In this document: in pieces, positions 26,957 to 41,108 of the stretch
How positions within the stretch are numbered: the stretch's first letter is position 1
Layout: the number at the start of each line of letters is the position of its first letter
Assembly: GCF_003056305.1 (NCBI RefSeq)
Contig: NZ_PYVX01000008.1
Coordinates: 1 to 64,000 of the forward strand
From: Halomonas denitrificans
GTDB taxonomy: Bacteria; Pseudomonadota; Gammaproteobacteria; Pseudomonadales; Halomonadaceae
Reading direction: 5' to 3'
Length of the DNA: 64,000 nt
Program-made: the position numbers and the translations under genes
Notes under the pieces: generated by a model
Told to the model about the DNA's origin: nothing
What the model saw: the letters and a program-made list of their open reading frames with translations, nothing else
Databases searched by the model: none

Positions 26957-27805
26957 TTAGCCGGTGATATTGTCGAGGATGCGCAGGCAGGGGGTCGCCT
27001 GGTTGAGGGTATAGAAGTGCAGGCCGGGCGCGCCGCCGTCGAGCAGGCGCTGGCAGAGCCGCGAGATCACCTCCTCGCCGAAGGCGGCGATCGCCTCGCT
27101 GTCGTCGCCGTAGGCCTCGAGCTGCTTGCGGATCCAGCGCGGGATCTCGGCCCCGCAGGCGTCCGAGAAGCGCGCCAGCTTGGCGTAGTTGGTGATCGGC
27201 ATGATGCCCGGCACGATGGGCGCCTCGACGCCCAGGGCGCGGGCCCGCTCGACGAAGTGGAAGTAGGCGTCGGCGGTGAAGAAGTACTGGGTGATGGCGA
27301 GGTTGGCGCCGGCCTTCATCTTGCGGGCGAAGTTCGCGAGGTCGCGCTCGAGGTCCGGCGCCTGGGGGTGAGACTCGGGGTAGGCGGCCACGGCGATCTC
27401 GAAGTGGTCGCCGGTCTCCTCGCGGATGAACTCGACCAGCTCGTTGGCGTAGCGCAGCTGGCCGACGCCACTGCCGCCCATGCCGGAGGGCAGGTCGCCG
27501 CGCAGCGCCACCAGGCTGTCGATGCCCTCCTCGCGGTAGCGTGAGAGCAGCTCACGCAGCGCGCCCTTGTCGCTGCCGATGCAGGAGAGGTGCGGCGCGG
27601 TGGTGATGCCCGACTCGCGCACCCGGCTGACGGTGTCCAAGGTGCGCGCCTGGGTGGAGCCCCCGGCGCCGTAGGTGACCGAGAAGAAGCGCGGCGCCCG
27701 CTCGGCCAGGGCATCGCGGACGCCGAGGAGCTTGTCGCGCCCGGCGTCGGTGTTGGGCGGAAAGAACTCGAAGCTGATCCCCAGCGGGTGTTCCTGCGTG
27801 CTCAT
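26957..27805 (-). CDS. metF: 5,10-methylenetetrahydrofolate reductase
   Basis: FAD enzyme of 282 residues that makes 5-methyl-THF for methionine synthesis. A TIM-barrel protein with the early SFEFFPPNT motif (catalytic Glu), the SVTYGAGGST segment, ALRGDLP and the later TQYFFTAD flavin-contact motif. E. coli MetF is of similar length (296). The gene belongs to the same methylation cycle as ahcY and metK further along. No riboswitch or MetJ-box array is evident in the 139 nt before the divergent AEC gene. Confidence 0.95.
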   Translation of the reverse strand: MSTQEHPLGISFEFFPPNTDAGRDKLLGVRDALAERAPRFFSVTYGAGGSTQARTLDTVSRVRESGITTAPHLSCIGSDKGALRELLSRYREEGIDSLVALRGDLPSGMGGSGVGQLRYANELVEFIREETGDHFEIAVAAYPESHPQAPDLERDLANFARKMKAGANLAITQYFFTADAYFHFVERARALGVEAPIVPGIMPITNYAKLARFSDACGAEIPRWIRKQLEAYGDDSEAIAAFGEEVISRLCQRLLDGGAPGLHFYTLNQATPCLRILDNITG

Positions 27806-27944
27806 CGGCGGGCCTCATGAAAACGTTGCATATTGCGGCTATTCTGACCGCCGACGTATCCGCCGACTAATGAAAGATACGCGACCCAACATCAATCCCT
27901 TTCATACAGGGATGCGCCAACGCCGCCATGCACCAAGGAAGGAC

Positions 27945-28880
27945 ATGACCTCGATCGACCCCGGCACCCTGATGGGGCCCCTCTGGACCCTGCTCGCCTA
28001 CATCGGCCTGGGCTGGCTGGCCGCCCGCCGCCTGGCGGTGGACCCGCGCCCCGTGGCCACCCTGCTGATCTACCTGATCGCCCCGCTGACCTTCTTCCGC
28101 GGCCTGTTGCTGGGCGGCCCCACGCCCGGCTACCTGCTGCTGACCGCGGCACTGTTCGTGGTGGCGAGCCTGATCGCCCTGCTCGTCCACCGGCTGGCGC
28201 GGCACGGCTTCGCCGCCCAGGAGAGCGCCCTGCTGGCCTTCTCCTCCGGGACCGGCAACACCGGCTACTTCGGCCTGCCGGTGGCGCTGGTGCTGCTGCC
28301 GCCCCAGGGGGTGACGCTCTATCTCTTCGGCGTGCTGGGGGTGACCCTCTACGAGTTCACGGTGGGCTTCTACCTGAGCGCCCGGGGGCAGTTCTCGGTG
28401 CGCCAGAGCCTGGCCAAGATCGTGCGGCTGCCGCTGATCTACGCCTTCCTCGCCGCGCTGCTGGTGAGCGGGGCAGAGATCCCCCTGCCCGAGGCGATGA
28501 TGGAGGGACTGGCGGCCTTCCCCGCCGCCTACACCCTGCTCGGCATGATGATCATCGGCATGACGCTCGGCCGGGTCACCATCCGTGAGCTCGACTGGCG
28601 CTTCATCGGCGCCTGCCTGGCGATCCGCTACGCCTTCTGGCCGCTGCTGGCGCTTGCCGGGGTGATGGGGCTCCAGGCGCTCGTGCCCCTTCCCGGGGAG
28701 CTGGCCATGGCGCTGCTGCTGATCGGCGTGGTGCCCATGGCCGCCAACGTGGTGGTGGTGGCCATGGAGCTCGGCATCGCCCCCGAGAAGGGCGCCCTGG
28801 CGGTGCTGATCACCACCCTGGCCGCGCCGCTGCTGATTCCCGCCTACCTGGCACTGATGCTGCCGCTGGTGGCCGGCTGA
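27945..28880 (+). CDS. AEC-family transporter (auxin-efflux-carrier type)
   Basis: A 311-residue membrane protein with about ten transmembrane helices in two inverted halves. The family's GNTGYFGLP-like motif is present (SSGTGNTGYFGLPVAL near residue 100), and a second conserved segment lies in MAANVVVVAMELG near 265. Bacterial members transport malate, malonate or other organic anions. The ATG at 27945 has AAGGAAGG just before it; the frame upstream has no good start. The 3' end overlaps the convergent SBF-type gene by 37 nt. Confidence 0.85.
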   Translation: MTSIDPGTLMGPLWTLLAYIGLGWLAARRLAVDPRPVATLLIYLIAPLTFFRGLLLGGPTPGYLLLTAALFVVASLIALLVHRLARHGFAAQESALLAFSSGTGNTGYFGLPVALVLLPPQGVTLYLFGVLGVTLYEFTVGFYLSARGQFSVRQSLAKIVRLPLIYAFLAALLVSGAEIPLPEAMMEGLAAFPAAYTLLGMMIIGMTLGRVTIRELDWRFIGACLAIRYAFWPLLALAGVMGLQALVPLPGELAMALLLIGVVPMAANVVVVAMELGIAPEKGALAVLITTLAAPLLIPAYLALMLPLVAG

Positions 28881-29860
28881 GGGGGCTCGTCGGCGCGGCG
28901 CGCGTAGCGCTGGGCCAGCACCGCGCAGACCATCAGCTGGATCTGGTGGAACAGCAGCAGCGGCAGCAGCGCGGGGCCGATGGCGCCGCCGGCGAACAGC
29001 AGCTGGGCCATGGGCACCCCGGTGGCCATGCTCTTCTTCGAGCCGCAGAAGACGATGGTGATCTCGTCCTCGCGGTCGAAGCCCAGGCGGCGGGCCAGCC
29101 AGGTGGTGAGCGACAGCACCAGCGCCAGCAGCGCGCAGCACGTCAGGGTCAACGCCGCCAGCTCGCGGGCCGACACCGTCTGCCACAGCCCGCCCACCAC
29201 CGAGGCGCTGAAGGCGGTGTAGACCACAAGCAGGATGGAGCCCTGATCGACGCTCCCCAGCCAGCCGCGGTGGCGGGCGACCCAGTCGCCGGTCCAGGGG
29301 CGCGACAGGTGGCCGAGCGTGAAGGGCAGCAGCAGCTGCAGCCCGATCTTGCCCACCGCCTCGAGGCTCGCCGCGGCCTCGCCGGCGCCCTCGGCGTCCA
29401 GCAGCAGCGTCAACAGCAGCGGCGTCAGGCCGATGCCGATCAGGCTCGAGGCCGAGGCGCTGCACACCGCCGCCGAGACGTTGCCCCGGGCGATGGAGGT
29501 GAAGGCGATCGCCGACTGCACCGTGCCCGGCAGCGCACAGAGGTAGAGCACCCCGATGAAGAGCGGCAGCCCCAGCAGCGGCAGCAGCAGCGGCTCGAGG
29601 GCCCAGCCGAGCAGCGGGAACAGCACGAAGGTGCAGGCGAAGACCAGCAGGTGCAGCCGCCAGTGGGTCGCCCCGGCGACGATCGCCTGGCGCGACAGCT
29701 TGGCGCCGTGCAGGAAGAACAGCAGCGCGATGGCCAGCCGGGTCAGCCAGACGAAGACGACCTCCCCGTCGCCCTGGGCCGGCAGCAGGGTGGCGATCGC
29801 CACCACCGCCATCAGCAGCAGCGTGAAGGTATCGAACAGGGTGCGGAGTCGCGACAGCAT
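28844..29860 (-). CDS. Bile acid:sodium symporter-like protein (SBF-like, YfeH type)
   Basis: A 338-residue protein with about ten transmembrane helices. The SBF-like signature is visible: LFFLHGAKLS near residue 48, ALPGTVQSAIAFTSIARGN near 108 and FCGSKKSMATGVPMA near 275. These segments line the sodium and substrate sites in the fold. The substrate of the bacterial YfeH group is not established to my knowledge. It is divergent from an AraC-type gene 132 nt away, which is its most likely regulator. Confidence 0.87.
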   Translation of the reverse strand: MLSRLRTLFDTFTLLLMAVVAIATLLPAQGDGEVVFVWLTRLAIALLFFLHGAKLSRQAIVAGATHWRLHLLVFACTFVLFPLLGWALEPLLLPLLGLPLFIGVLYLCALPGTVQSAIAFTSIARGNVSAAVCSASASSLIGIGLTPLLLTLLLDAEGAGEAAASLEAVGKIGLQLLLPFTLGHLSRPWTGDWVARHRGWLGSVDQGSILLVVYTAFSASVVGGLWQTVSARELAALTLTCCALLALVLSLTTWLARRLGFDREDEITIVFCGSKKSMATGVPMAQLLFAGGAIGPALLPLLLFHQIQLMVCAVLAQRYARRADEPPQPATSGSISAR

Positions 29861-29937
29861 GGCATCACCTCATGGACGGCGGCGCCGGGATCCGCCGCAT
29901 CGGGCAGCAGGACGATCCATCGGCGCCATGACGGAAG

Positions 29938-29949
29938 CTGTCGCGACAG
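29938..29949. promoter_or_regulatory. Perfect 12-bp palindrome between SBF-like and AraC genes
   Basis: The palindrome ctgtcgcgacag lies in the 132-nt divergent gap. Its position makes it a possible operator, but AraC-family proteins usually bind direct repeats, so the assignment is weak. Confidence 0.25.
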
Positions 29950-29992
29950 GCTACCCTGAACGCCGTCGTCGGTTTCACGCCAATGGGACACC

Positions 29993-32241
<2,249 letters not shown>

Positions 32242-32276
32242 GCGTCACCTCTTTCCCGGGGAAAAGCGTGCCCTTC

Positions 32277-32306
32277 ACTATAGGCAGTCGGCGGAAACCC
32301 GGACAA
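32277..32306 (-). promoter_or_regulatory. Candidate ahcY promoter
   Basis: On the minus strand TTGTCC is followed after 18 nt by TATAGT, placing transcription start about 30 nt before the start codon. Confidence 0.55.
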
Positions 32307-32346
32307 GCCGCCGGGGAAGCCGTCCCGCCCTGGAAACCGTCCTGCC

Positions 32347-35365
<3,019 letters not shown>

Positions 35366-35596
35366 GGCGTCCTCGACCCTCTAGGTATCGGCAATAGGCA
35401 GTCGCGGAGTCTACACGCTGCGGCTCCCCCGGGCATCCGCGATTTGATGCAGGGCGGCAAGTCGGCGACAATAAGCGCCCGAATTTGACTGCGCCGCCCC
35501 GTCCCGCGGCGTCACCCAGCCAGAAGCCACGTCCGGCCGCTCCCCCTGGCCCGACCGTGTCGTGGCCTTCATTCTGCCGCAGGCGAGGAGCTCCCC

Positions 35597-37600
35597 ATGC
35601 CGTCCCGTTTCGAACTGGCCAATGCCGTACGTGCCCTGTCCATGGACGCCGTCCAGAAGGCCAATTCCGGCCATCCCGGCGCGCCCATGGGCATGGCCGA
35701 CATCGCCGAGGTGCTGTGGAACGACTACCTCGTCCACAACCCGGCCGACCCGCACTGGGCCAACCGTGACCGCTTCGTGCTCTCCAACGGCCACGGCTCG
35801 ATGCTGCTCTACTCGCTGCTGCACCTGACCGGCTACGAGCTGAGCCTGGAGGAGCTGCAGAACTTCCGCCAGCTGCACGCCAAGACCGCCGGCCATCCGG
35901 AGTTCGGCTACGCGCCGGGCATCGAGACCACCACCGGTCCGCTGGGCCAGGGCCTGGCCAACGCCGTGGGCATGGCGCTCGCCGAACGCACCCTGGCGGC
36001 CCAGTTCAACCGCCCCGGCCACAGCGTCATCGACCACCACACCTGGTGCTTCGTCGGCGACGGCTGCCTGATGGAGGGCATCTCCCACGAGGTCGCCTCA
36101 CTGGCCGGCACCCAGAAGCTGGGCAAGCTGATCACCTTCTATGACGACAACGGCATCTCCATCGACGGCGAGGTGGAAGGCTGGTTCACCGACGACACCG
36201 CCAAGCGCTTCGAGGCCTACGGCTGGCACGTGGTTCAGAACGTCGACGGCCACAAGCCCGAGGAGATCAAGGCCGCCATCGAGCTCGCCAGGAGCCACGA
36301 GGACAAGCCGAGCCTGATCATCTGCAAGACCATCATCGGCTTCGGCGCGCCCAACAAGCAGGGCAAGGAGGAGTGCCACGGCGCGGCACTGGGCGAGGAA
36401 GAAGTCGCCGCCGCACGCCGGCAGCTCGACTGGCCCCACGCCCCCTTCCACGTCCCCGAGGAAATCTACCGCGGCTGGGACGCCATCGAGCGTGGCCGGA
36501 CCCGCCAGGCCGCCTGGGACGAGCGCTTCGCGCGCTACGCCGAGGCCTATCCCGAAGAGGCCCGCGAGCTGCAGCGTCGCCTCAAGGGCGAGCTGCCGGC
36601 GGCGCTGACCAGCGAGGCGATGGTCGAGGAGGCCCAGGCCAAGGGCGAGAGCGTCGCCAGCCGCAAGGCCTCGCTCGGCTGCCTCAACGAGCTCGGCCCG
36701 CAGCTGCCGGAGCTGCTCGGCGGCAGCGCCGACCTCGCGCCCTCCAACCTGACCTTCTGGAAGGGCGCCCGGGCGATCAGCGCCGAGACCCCCGACGGCA
36801 ACTACCTGCACTACGGCGTGCGCGAGTTCGGCATGGCCGCGATCATGAACGGCATCGCCCTGCACGGCGGCTTCGTGCCCTATGGCGCGACCTTCCTGAT
36901 CTTCTCCGAATACATGCGCAACGCCGTGCGCATGGCCGCGCTGATGAACCAGCAGGCCATCCACGTCTTCACCCACGACTCCATCGGCCTGGGCGAGGAC
37001 GGCCCCACCCACCAGCCGATCGAGCAGCTGACCACCCTGCGCTCCACGCCCAACCTGGCCACCTGGCGCCCCTGTGACGCCGTGGAGACCGCCGCCGCCT
37101 GGAACGCCGCCCTCAAGCGTCGCTCCGGTCCCACCGCGCTGGTCTTCTCCCGCCAGGGCCTGCCCCACCAGGCGCGCAGCAAGCAGCAGCTGGCCGACAT
37201 CCAGCGCGGCGGCTACGTGCTCAAGGACAGCAAGGGCACGCCGGAGCTGATCCTGATCGCCACCGGCTCCGAGGTCGGCCTGGCCATGGACGCCGCGGAG
37301 CGGCTCGAGGCCGAGGGTCGCGCGGTGCGCGTGGTCTCCATGCCCTCCACCGACGCCTTCGATCGCCAGGACGCCGCCTACCGCCAGCAGGTGCTGCCGG
37401 CCGAGGTGGGCAACCGCATCGCCGTGGAGGCCGGCCACCGCGACTTCTGGTACAAGTACGTGGGCCTCGAGGGGCGCATCCTCGGCATGGACACCTACGG
37501 TGAGTCCGCGCCGGCCGGCGACCTGTTCAAGCACTTCGGCTTCACCGTGGAGAACCTAGTGAACGAGGCCGAACAGCTGCTGGACGACGCCGAGGACTGA
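35597..37600 (+). CDS. tktA: Transketolase
   Basis: Thiamine diphosphate enzyme of 667 residues in the pentose phosphate pathway. The N-terminal [16 protein letters not shown]-like start ([19 protein letters not shown]), the TPP motif [12 protein letters not shown] (near 153) ending in FYDDN, and the pyrimidine-domain segment [18 protein letters not shown] (near 460) are all present. GAGGAG lies upstream of the ATG. It is followed by a strong terminator. It is separated from epd-pgk-fba by about 3.5 kb, whereas these genes are often closer together in relatives. Confidence 0.97.
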   Translation: MPSRFELANAVRALSMDAVQKANSGHPGAPMGMADIAEVLWNDYLVHNPADPHWANRDRFVLSNGHGSMLLYSLLHLTGYELSLEELQNFRQLHAKTAGHPEFGYAPGIETTTGPLGQGLANAVGMALAERTLAAQFNRPGHSVIDHHTWCFVGDGCLMEGISHEVASLAGTQKLGKLITFYDDNGISIDGEVEGWFTDDTAKRFEAYGWHVVQNVDGHKPEEIKAAIELARSHEDKPSLIICKTIIGFGAPNKQGKEECHGAALGEEEVAAARRQLDWPHAPFHVPEEIYRGWDAIERGRTRQAAWDERFARYAEAYPEEARELQRRLKGELPAALTSEAMVEEAQAKGESVASRKASLGCLNELGPQLPELLGGSADLAPSNLTFWKGARAISAETPDGNYLHYGVREFGMAAIMNGIALHGGFVPYGATFLIFSEYMRNAVRMAALMNQQAIHVFTHDSIGLGEDGPTHQPIEQLTTLRSTPNLATWRPCDAVETAAAWNAALKRRSGPTALVFSRQGLPHQARSKQQLADIQRGGYVLKDSKGTPELILIATGSEVGLAMDAAERLEAEGRAVRVVSMPSTDAFDRQDAAYRQQVLPAEVGNRIAVEAGHRDFWYKYVGLEGRILGMDTYGESAPAGDLFKHFGFTVENLVNEAEQLLDDAED

Positions 37601-37623
37601 TCGCGGCGCCAGCGCAGACGACG

Positions 37624-37655
37624 AAGGGGCACGGCAGACGCCGTGCCCCTTTTTC
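37624..37655 (+). terminator. Rho-independent terminator of tktA
   Basis: A 12-bp GC-rich stem (aaggggcacggc paired with gccgtgcccctt) is followed directly by a run of five T. It is the clearest intrinsic terminator in the window. It may also act on the opposite strand for fbaB, whose stop is 54 nt away. Confidence 0.92.
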
Positions 37656-37708
37656 ATTGGCCTGGGCCGGTGCTTTCGCCGACGCGCGGAGCCCCTGGGC
37701 CTGCGCCC

Positions 37709-38761
37709 TCAGGCGAGGGTGACGGTCTCATCCAGGTAGACGTCCTGGATGGCGTTGAGCAGCGCGATGCCCTCGTCGGTGGGCTTCTGGAACGCCTTGC
37801 GCCCGGAGATCAGCCCCATGCCGCCGGCGCGCTTGTTGATCACCGCGGTGCGCACCGCCTCGCCGATGTCGGAGGCGCCCTTGGAGCCGCCGCCGGAGTT
37901 GATCAGGCCGGCGCGACCCAGGTAGCAGTTGGCCACCTGGTAGCGGGCCAGGTCGATGGGGTGATCTGAGGTCAGGTCGCCGTAGACCCGTTCGTGGGTA
38001 TGGCCGAAGCCGATCTCGCGGTAGCCGGCGTTGGTCTCGGGCAGCTTCTGCTTGACGATGTCCGCCTTGAGCGTGGCCGCCAGGTGGTTGGCCTGGCCGG
38101 TGAGGTCGGCGGCGACGTGGTAGTCGGTGCCCTCGTGCTTGAAGGCGGGGTTGCGCAGGTAGGCCCACAGCACGGTGACCAGGCCCAGCTCATGGGCGCG
38201 CTCGAAGGCCTCGCTGACCTCCTGGATCTGGCGGCGGCTCTCGTGGGAGCCGAAGTAGATGGTCGCCCCCACCGCCACGCAGCCCATCTCGAAGGCCTGG
38301 TCGACCTGGGCGAACGGCGTCTGGTCGTAGATCGCCGGGTAGCTCAGCGTCTCGTTGTGGTTGAGCTTGAGGATCATCGGGATCCGGTGGGCGTAGCGGC
38401 GCGCCACCGAGGCGAGCCCGCCGAGGGTCGAGGCCACGGCGTTGCAGCCCCCCTCGATGGCCAGCTCGACGATGTTGGCCGGATCGAAGTAGCGCGGGTT
38501 GGGGGCGAAGGAGGCCCCCGCCGAGTGCTCGATGCCCTGATCCACCGGCAGGATGCTGAGGTAGCCGGTGCCGGCGAGGCGGCCGTGATCGTAGAGCGCC
38601 TGCATGTTGCGCAGCACGTGGGGGCGGCGATCGCCCTGGGCCATCACCCGGTCGACGAAGTCCGGGCCAGGCGGGTGGATCGTCTCGGCGGGCACGCCGC
38701 GGCAGACGTGTCCCAGCAGGTCGTCGGCCTCGTCGCCGAGCAGTCGGATGGTATCGCTCAT
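37709..38761 (-). CDS. fbaB: Fructose-bisphosphate aldolase class I
   Basis: Schiff-base aldolase of the DhnA/FbaB type. With the ATG at 38761, preceded by GGAGAGGAG, the protein has 350 residues, the same as E. coli FbaB; the frame upstream is spurious. The conserved [16 protein letters not shown] is near residue 70, [14 protein letters not shown] near 145 and [11 protein letters not shown] near 290. The Schiff-base lysine of the family should lie in the central barrel (near 235, [10 protein letters not shown]). A class II aldolase is encoded 5 kb away, so both types coexist, as in E. coli, where FbaB serves gluconeogenic growth. Confidence 0.94.
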   Translation of the reverse strand: MSDTIRLLGDEADDLLGHVCRGVPAETIHPPGPDFVDRVMAQGDRRPHVLRNMQALYDHGRLAGTGYLSILPVDQGIEHSAGASFAPNPRYFDPANIVELAIEGGCNAVASTLGGLASVARRYAHRIPMILKLNHNETLSYPAIYDQTPFAQVDQAFEMGCVAVGATIYFGSHESRRQIQEVSEAFERAHELGLVTVLWAYLRNPAFKHEGTDYHVAADLTGQANHLAATLKADIVKQKLPETNAGYREIGFGHTHERVYGDLTSDHPIDLARYQVANCYLGRAGLINSGGGSKGASDIGEAVRTAVINKRAGGMGLISGRKAFQKPTDEGIALLNAIQDVYLDETVTLA

Positions 38762-38844
38762 GGTGCTCCTCTCCTTGGTACCGGTGAATACGCTCTTCCC
38801 AGCGTAGCGGATGACCCTACCGAGCGAACGCCGCGCATGCAAAT

Positions 38845-38878
38845 GGGAGCGCTCACCCCAGAGGGGGCAAGCGCTCCC
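38845..38878 (-). terminator. Hairpin after the hsp20 pair
   Basis: A 9-bp outer stem (gggagcgct/agcgctccc) with an inner cccc/gggg stem and tetraloop, starting 14 nt after the stop of the second hsp20 gene. ATTTG follows on the minus strand. It separates hsp20 from fbaB. Confidence 0.6.
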
Positions 38879-38892
38879 GGGTTAGCGCCCGC

Positions 38893-39282
38893 TCAAGCCG
38901 CCGTGACCTCGATGCGCCGCCGGCGATGGGTGCGCTTGCGCGGCAGCACCAGCGTCACCACGCCGTTGTCGATGCGCGCCTGGATGGCCTCGGCATCGAT
39001 CTCGTGGCTCAGGGTGAAGCGGCGCGCGTAGCGCTGGGCGCGCAACTCGGCGTAGATCGCGCTCAGCCCCTCGGGCATCTCGAGGCGCACCTCGCCCTCC
39101 AGGCTCAGCACGTCGTTGTCCACCTCGACCCGCAGCGATTCGCGGGTCACGCCGGGCATGTCGGCCACCAGGTGCAGCGCGTCGCCCTCCTCGAAGATAT
39201 CCACCGGGGGCAGCAGGGCCTCCTCGGCCGGCTCGCGGTCGGCCGGCACCTGGGGCGCCTCATGGCGAGTCACATCGTTCAT
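38893..39282 (-). CDS. Small heat-shock protein, Hsp20/alpha-crystallin family (second copy)
   Basis: ATP-independent holdase of 129 residues. The alpha-crystallin domain covers about 25-118 (LHLVADMPGVTRESLRVEVDN, then ARRFTLSHEIDAEAIQARIDNGVV with the conserved NGVV), followed by a short basic tail with IEV in place of the usual IXI motif. ATG 39282 has GAGGAGGT 7 nt upstream; the longer frame to 39387 runs into the neighbouring gene. It lies 38 nt after the first hsp20 gene and shares its promoter. Confidence 0.9.
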   Translation of the reverse strand: MNDVTRHEAPQVPADREPAEEALLPPVDIFEEGDALHLVADMPGVTRESLRVEVDNDVLSLEGEVRLEMPEGLSAIYAELRAQRYARRFTLSHEIDAEAIQARIDNGVVTLVLPRKRTHRRRRIEVTAA

Positions 39283-39320
39283 CTCGTTCACCTCCTCGGA
39301 CTGCGTGATCACACGACCCG

Positions 39321-39773
39321 TTACGACGCCTGGATCTCGATGCGCCGCGGCTTGAGCTCCTCGCGCTTGGGCAGCAGCACCTCGCACACCCCGTCGCGGA
39401 AGCGCGCCTCGGCCCGCTCGACGTCCAGGCCCTCCGGCAGCGCCAGGGAACGGCTGAACTCGCCCTGGAAGCGCTCCCGGCGAAAGTCGGTACGGGCACC
39501 CTCGTCCGCGACCGCCGCCTCGCGCCGGCCCGAGACGGTCAGCACGTTATCCTGCACGCTCACCTCGAGCGCCTCGGCGGTGAGGCCGGGAGCGAACACG
39601 TAGACCCGGACCGCATCGTCGGTGCGCCCCACGTTGATCATCGGGAAGCTGCCGCGGGGCACCGAGCGGATATGCGCGGCCTCGGCCTCGGGCAGCATCC
39701 CGTCCAGCCATTGCCGGAACCAGTCCTCGCCCTGGGGCCGGCGGGTATCGAAACGCCTGAGATCTCCGAACAT
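39321..39773 (-). CDS. Small heat-shock protein, Hsp20 family (IbpA-like, first copy)
   Basis: Holdase of 150 residues. After an N-terminal arm containing WFRQWLDGMLPE, the alpha-crystallin domain runs from about 45 to 140 (INVGRTDDAVRVYVFAPG, LPEGLDVERAEARFRDGVCEVLLPK). The C-terminus RRIEIQAS carries the IEI (IXI) motif that docks in oligomers. ATG 39773 has GGAGG 8 nt upstream. A sigma-32-like promoter lies about 85 nt before the start and the leader can fold over the ribosome binding site. The two Hsp20 proteins differ considerably, so they may form hetero-oligomers like IbpA/IbpB. Confidence 0.92.
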   Translation of the reverse strand: MFGDLRRFDTRRPQGEDWFRQWLDGMLPEAEAAHIRSVPRGSFPMINVGRTDDAVRVYVFAPGLTAEALEVSVQDNVLTVSGRREAAVADEGARTDFRRERFQGEFSRSLALPEGLDVERAEARFRDGVCEVLLPKREELKPRRIEIQAS

Positions 39774-39782
39774 CACGAACAC

Positions 39783-39850
39783 CTCCTACGCTAAGTGACC
39801 TCGTGTCGATGGTCGGGGGAAGTACCATGACGGCTGACATCGCCCCGGTA
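39783..39850 (-). promoter_or_regulatory. hsp20 5' leader, candidate RNA thermometer
   Basis: In the leader, UACUUCC can pair with GGAGGUG of the ribosome binding site (7 bp, two G-U), and nearer the gene CACUU can pair with AGGUG. Small heat-shock genes of many proteobacteria have ROSE-like or fourU thermometers that mask the ribosome binding site in this way. No full ROSE consensus is visible, so this is a fold-based guess. Confidence 0.35.
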
Positions 39851-39857
39851 ATCTGCA

Positions 39858-39887
39858 CAATAGGAGCGCTTCGACGCTTTTCAAGGG
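39858..39887 (-). promoter_or_regulatory. Sigma-32 heat-shock promoter of the hsp20 pair
   Basis: On the minus strand CCCTTGAAA is followed, after 12 nt, by CTCCTATTG. The consensus is CTTGAAA, 11-16 nt, CCCCATnT. The -35 box is perfect and the -10 box is close. Confidence 0.75.
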
Positions 39888-39942
39888 CGCGCGAGTCGCC
39901 CGTCACCCGCGTTGTCAGAGCGCACCGAGACAAGGACCTGTC

Positions 39943-40311
39943 ATGCCCGCACTGCGCGGATTCCTGTGGCTGCTGGGCTTTCTGCTGCTCGGCGAGACCC
40001 TGGTCACCCTCACCGGCCTGCCGGTCTCCGCCGGGGTCGTCGGCCTGCTGCTGCTCACCGGCTGGCTGCGGCTCCACGGCGGGGGCCTGGACGACATCGC
40101 CGCCGCCGCCCAGCCGCTGATCGCGGTGCTGGCGCTGCTGATCCTGCCCGGGGTGGTAGGCGCCTTCTTCCTCCTCGACGCGCTCGCGGGCCAGTGGACG
40201 GCGATTCTCGCCGCCCTGATCGGCGGCACCCTGCTCAGCGTGATGACGACCCTCGCGCTGATGCGCCGGCTGATGGGCGAGCCGCCCGCCGCCAAGGAGG
40301 GCGACGCATGA
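39943..40311 (+). CDS. CidA/LrgA-family membrane protein
   Basis: A 122-residue protein with four hydrophobic segments. The family's charged pore-forming features are modest, but the PGVVGAFFLLDALAG-like third region and GGTLLSVMTTLALM fit LrgA/CidA. These holin-like proteins work with an LrgB partner; recent work links such pairs to pyruvate or glycolate transport as well as lysis control. The stop overlaps the lrgB start (ATGA), so the two are translationally coupled. Confidence 0.83.
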   Translation: MPALRGFLWLLGFLLLGETLVTLTGLPVSAGVVGLLLLTGWLRLHGGGLDDIAAAAQPLIAVLALLILPGVVGAFFLLDALAGQWTAILAALIGGTLLSVMTTLALMRRLMGEPPAAKEGDA

Positions 40312-41018
40312 CGGCGCTGCTCGATCACCTGCTCACCACGCCGCTGCTGGCCATCGCCCTGACCCTCGCCGCCCAGGCGGCCGGCGCCCGGCTGCTCCAG
40401 GCCCTCGGCGCGCCCGCCTGGTGCCCGTCGATCCTCGCCGCCGCGCTGCTGCTCGCCGGCACGCTGGCGCTGCTCTCCATCGACTACGCCGACTACCGCC
40501 GCGGCGCCGCCTGGCTGATGCTGCTGCTGGGGCCGGCCACCGTGGCGCTGGGCCTGCCACTGCACCAGCAGATGCCCCGCATCCTCGCCCTGTGGCGCCC
40601 GCTGCTGGCCTGCCTGCCGGTGGCGGTGGCGCTCGCCGCGGCCTACGCCGTGGGCATCGCCTGGTGGCTGGGCGCCCCGCCCGAGATCCTCGCCGCGCTC
40701 GCCCCCAAGTCGGTCACCGCGCCCATCGCGCTAGGCATCAACGCCCAGATCGGCGGCCCGGTCTCGCTGATGATGGGCGGCCTGCTGATCACCGGGGTGG
40801 CGGCCGTCGGCTTCGTGAGCCTGGGCGCGCGGCTGCTCGGCATCCGCGACGAGCGCCTCATCGGCCTCGCCCTGGGGCTCAACGGCCACGCCATCGGCAC
40901 CGTGCGCGCCTTCGAGATCGGCCCGGTCGCCGGCGCCTTCGCCTCGCTGGGCATGAGCCTGACCGGCATCCTGAGCGCGCTCTTCCTGCCGCTGGCCTGG
41001 CGGCTGCTGGGCGCCTGA
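40308..41018 (+). CDS. LrgB-family membrane protein
   Basis: A 236-residue protein with about seven hydrophobic helices. The LrgB/CidB signature is present: LAPKSVTAPIALGINAQIGG near residue 132 and GLALGLNGHAIGTVRAFE near 187. AAGGAGGG lies before the ATG and the start overlaps the lrgA stop. Plant and bacterial pairs of this type transport glycolate/glycerate or pyruvate, so a metabolic role is as likely as an autolysis role. Confidence 0.88.
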   Translation: MTALLDHLLTTPLLAIALTLAAQAAGARLLQALGAPAWCPSILAAALLLAGTLALLSIDYADYRRGAAWLMLLLGPATVALGLPLHQQMPRILALWRPLLACLPVAVALAAAYAVGIAWWLGAPPEILAALAPKSVTAPIALGINAQIGGPVSLMMGGLLITGVAAVGFVSLGARLLGIRDERLIGLALGLNGHAIGTVRAFEIGPVAGAFASLGMSLTGILSALFLPLAWRLLGA

Positions 41019-41108
41019 GCGCCGCGCGGCCCGCGCAGCAGACGCTCGGGGGCGAGATGCGCTAGAATCGCCGTTTCTGTTTCCCGGCTTCGGAGTCTCC
41101 GCCCCCTC

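Noticed and set aside
32242-32346. SAH riboswitch before ahcY
   Set aside because: The conserved core sequence is not seen and the predicted leader is too short.
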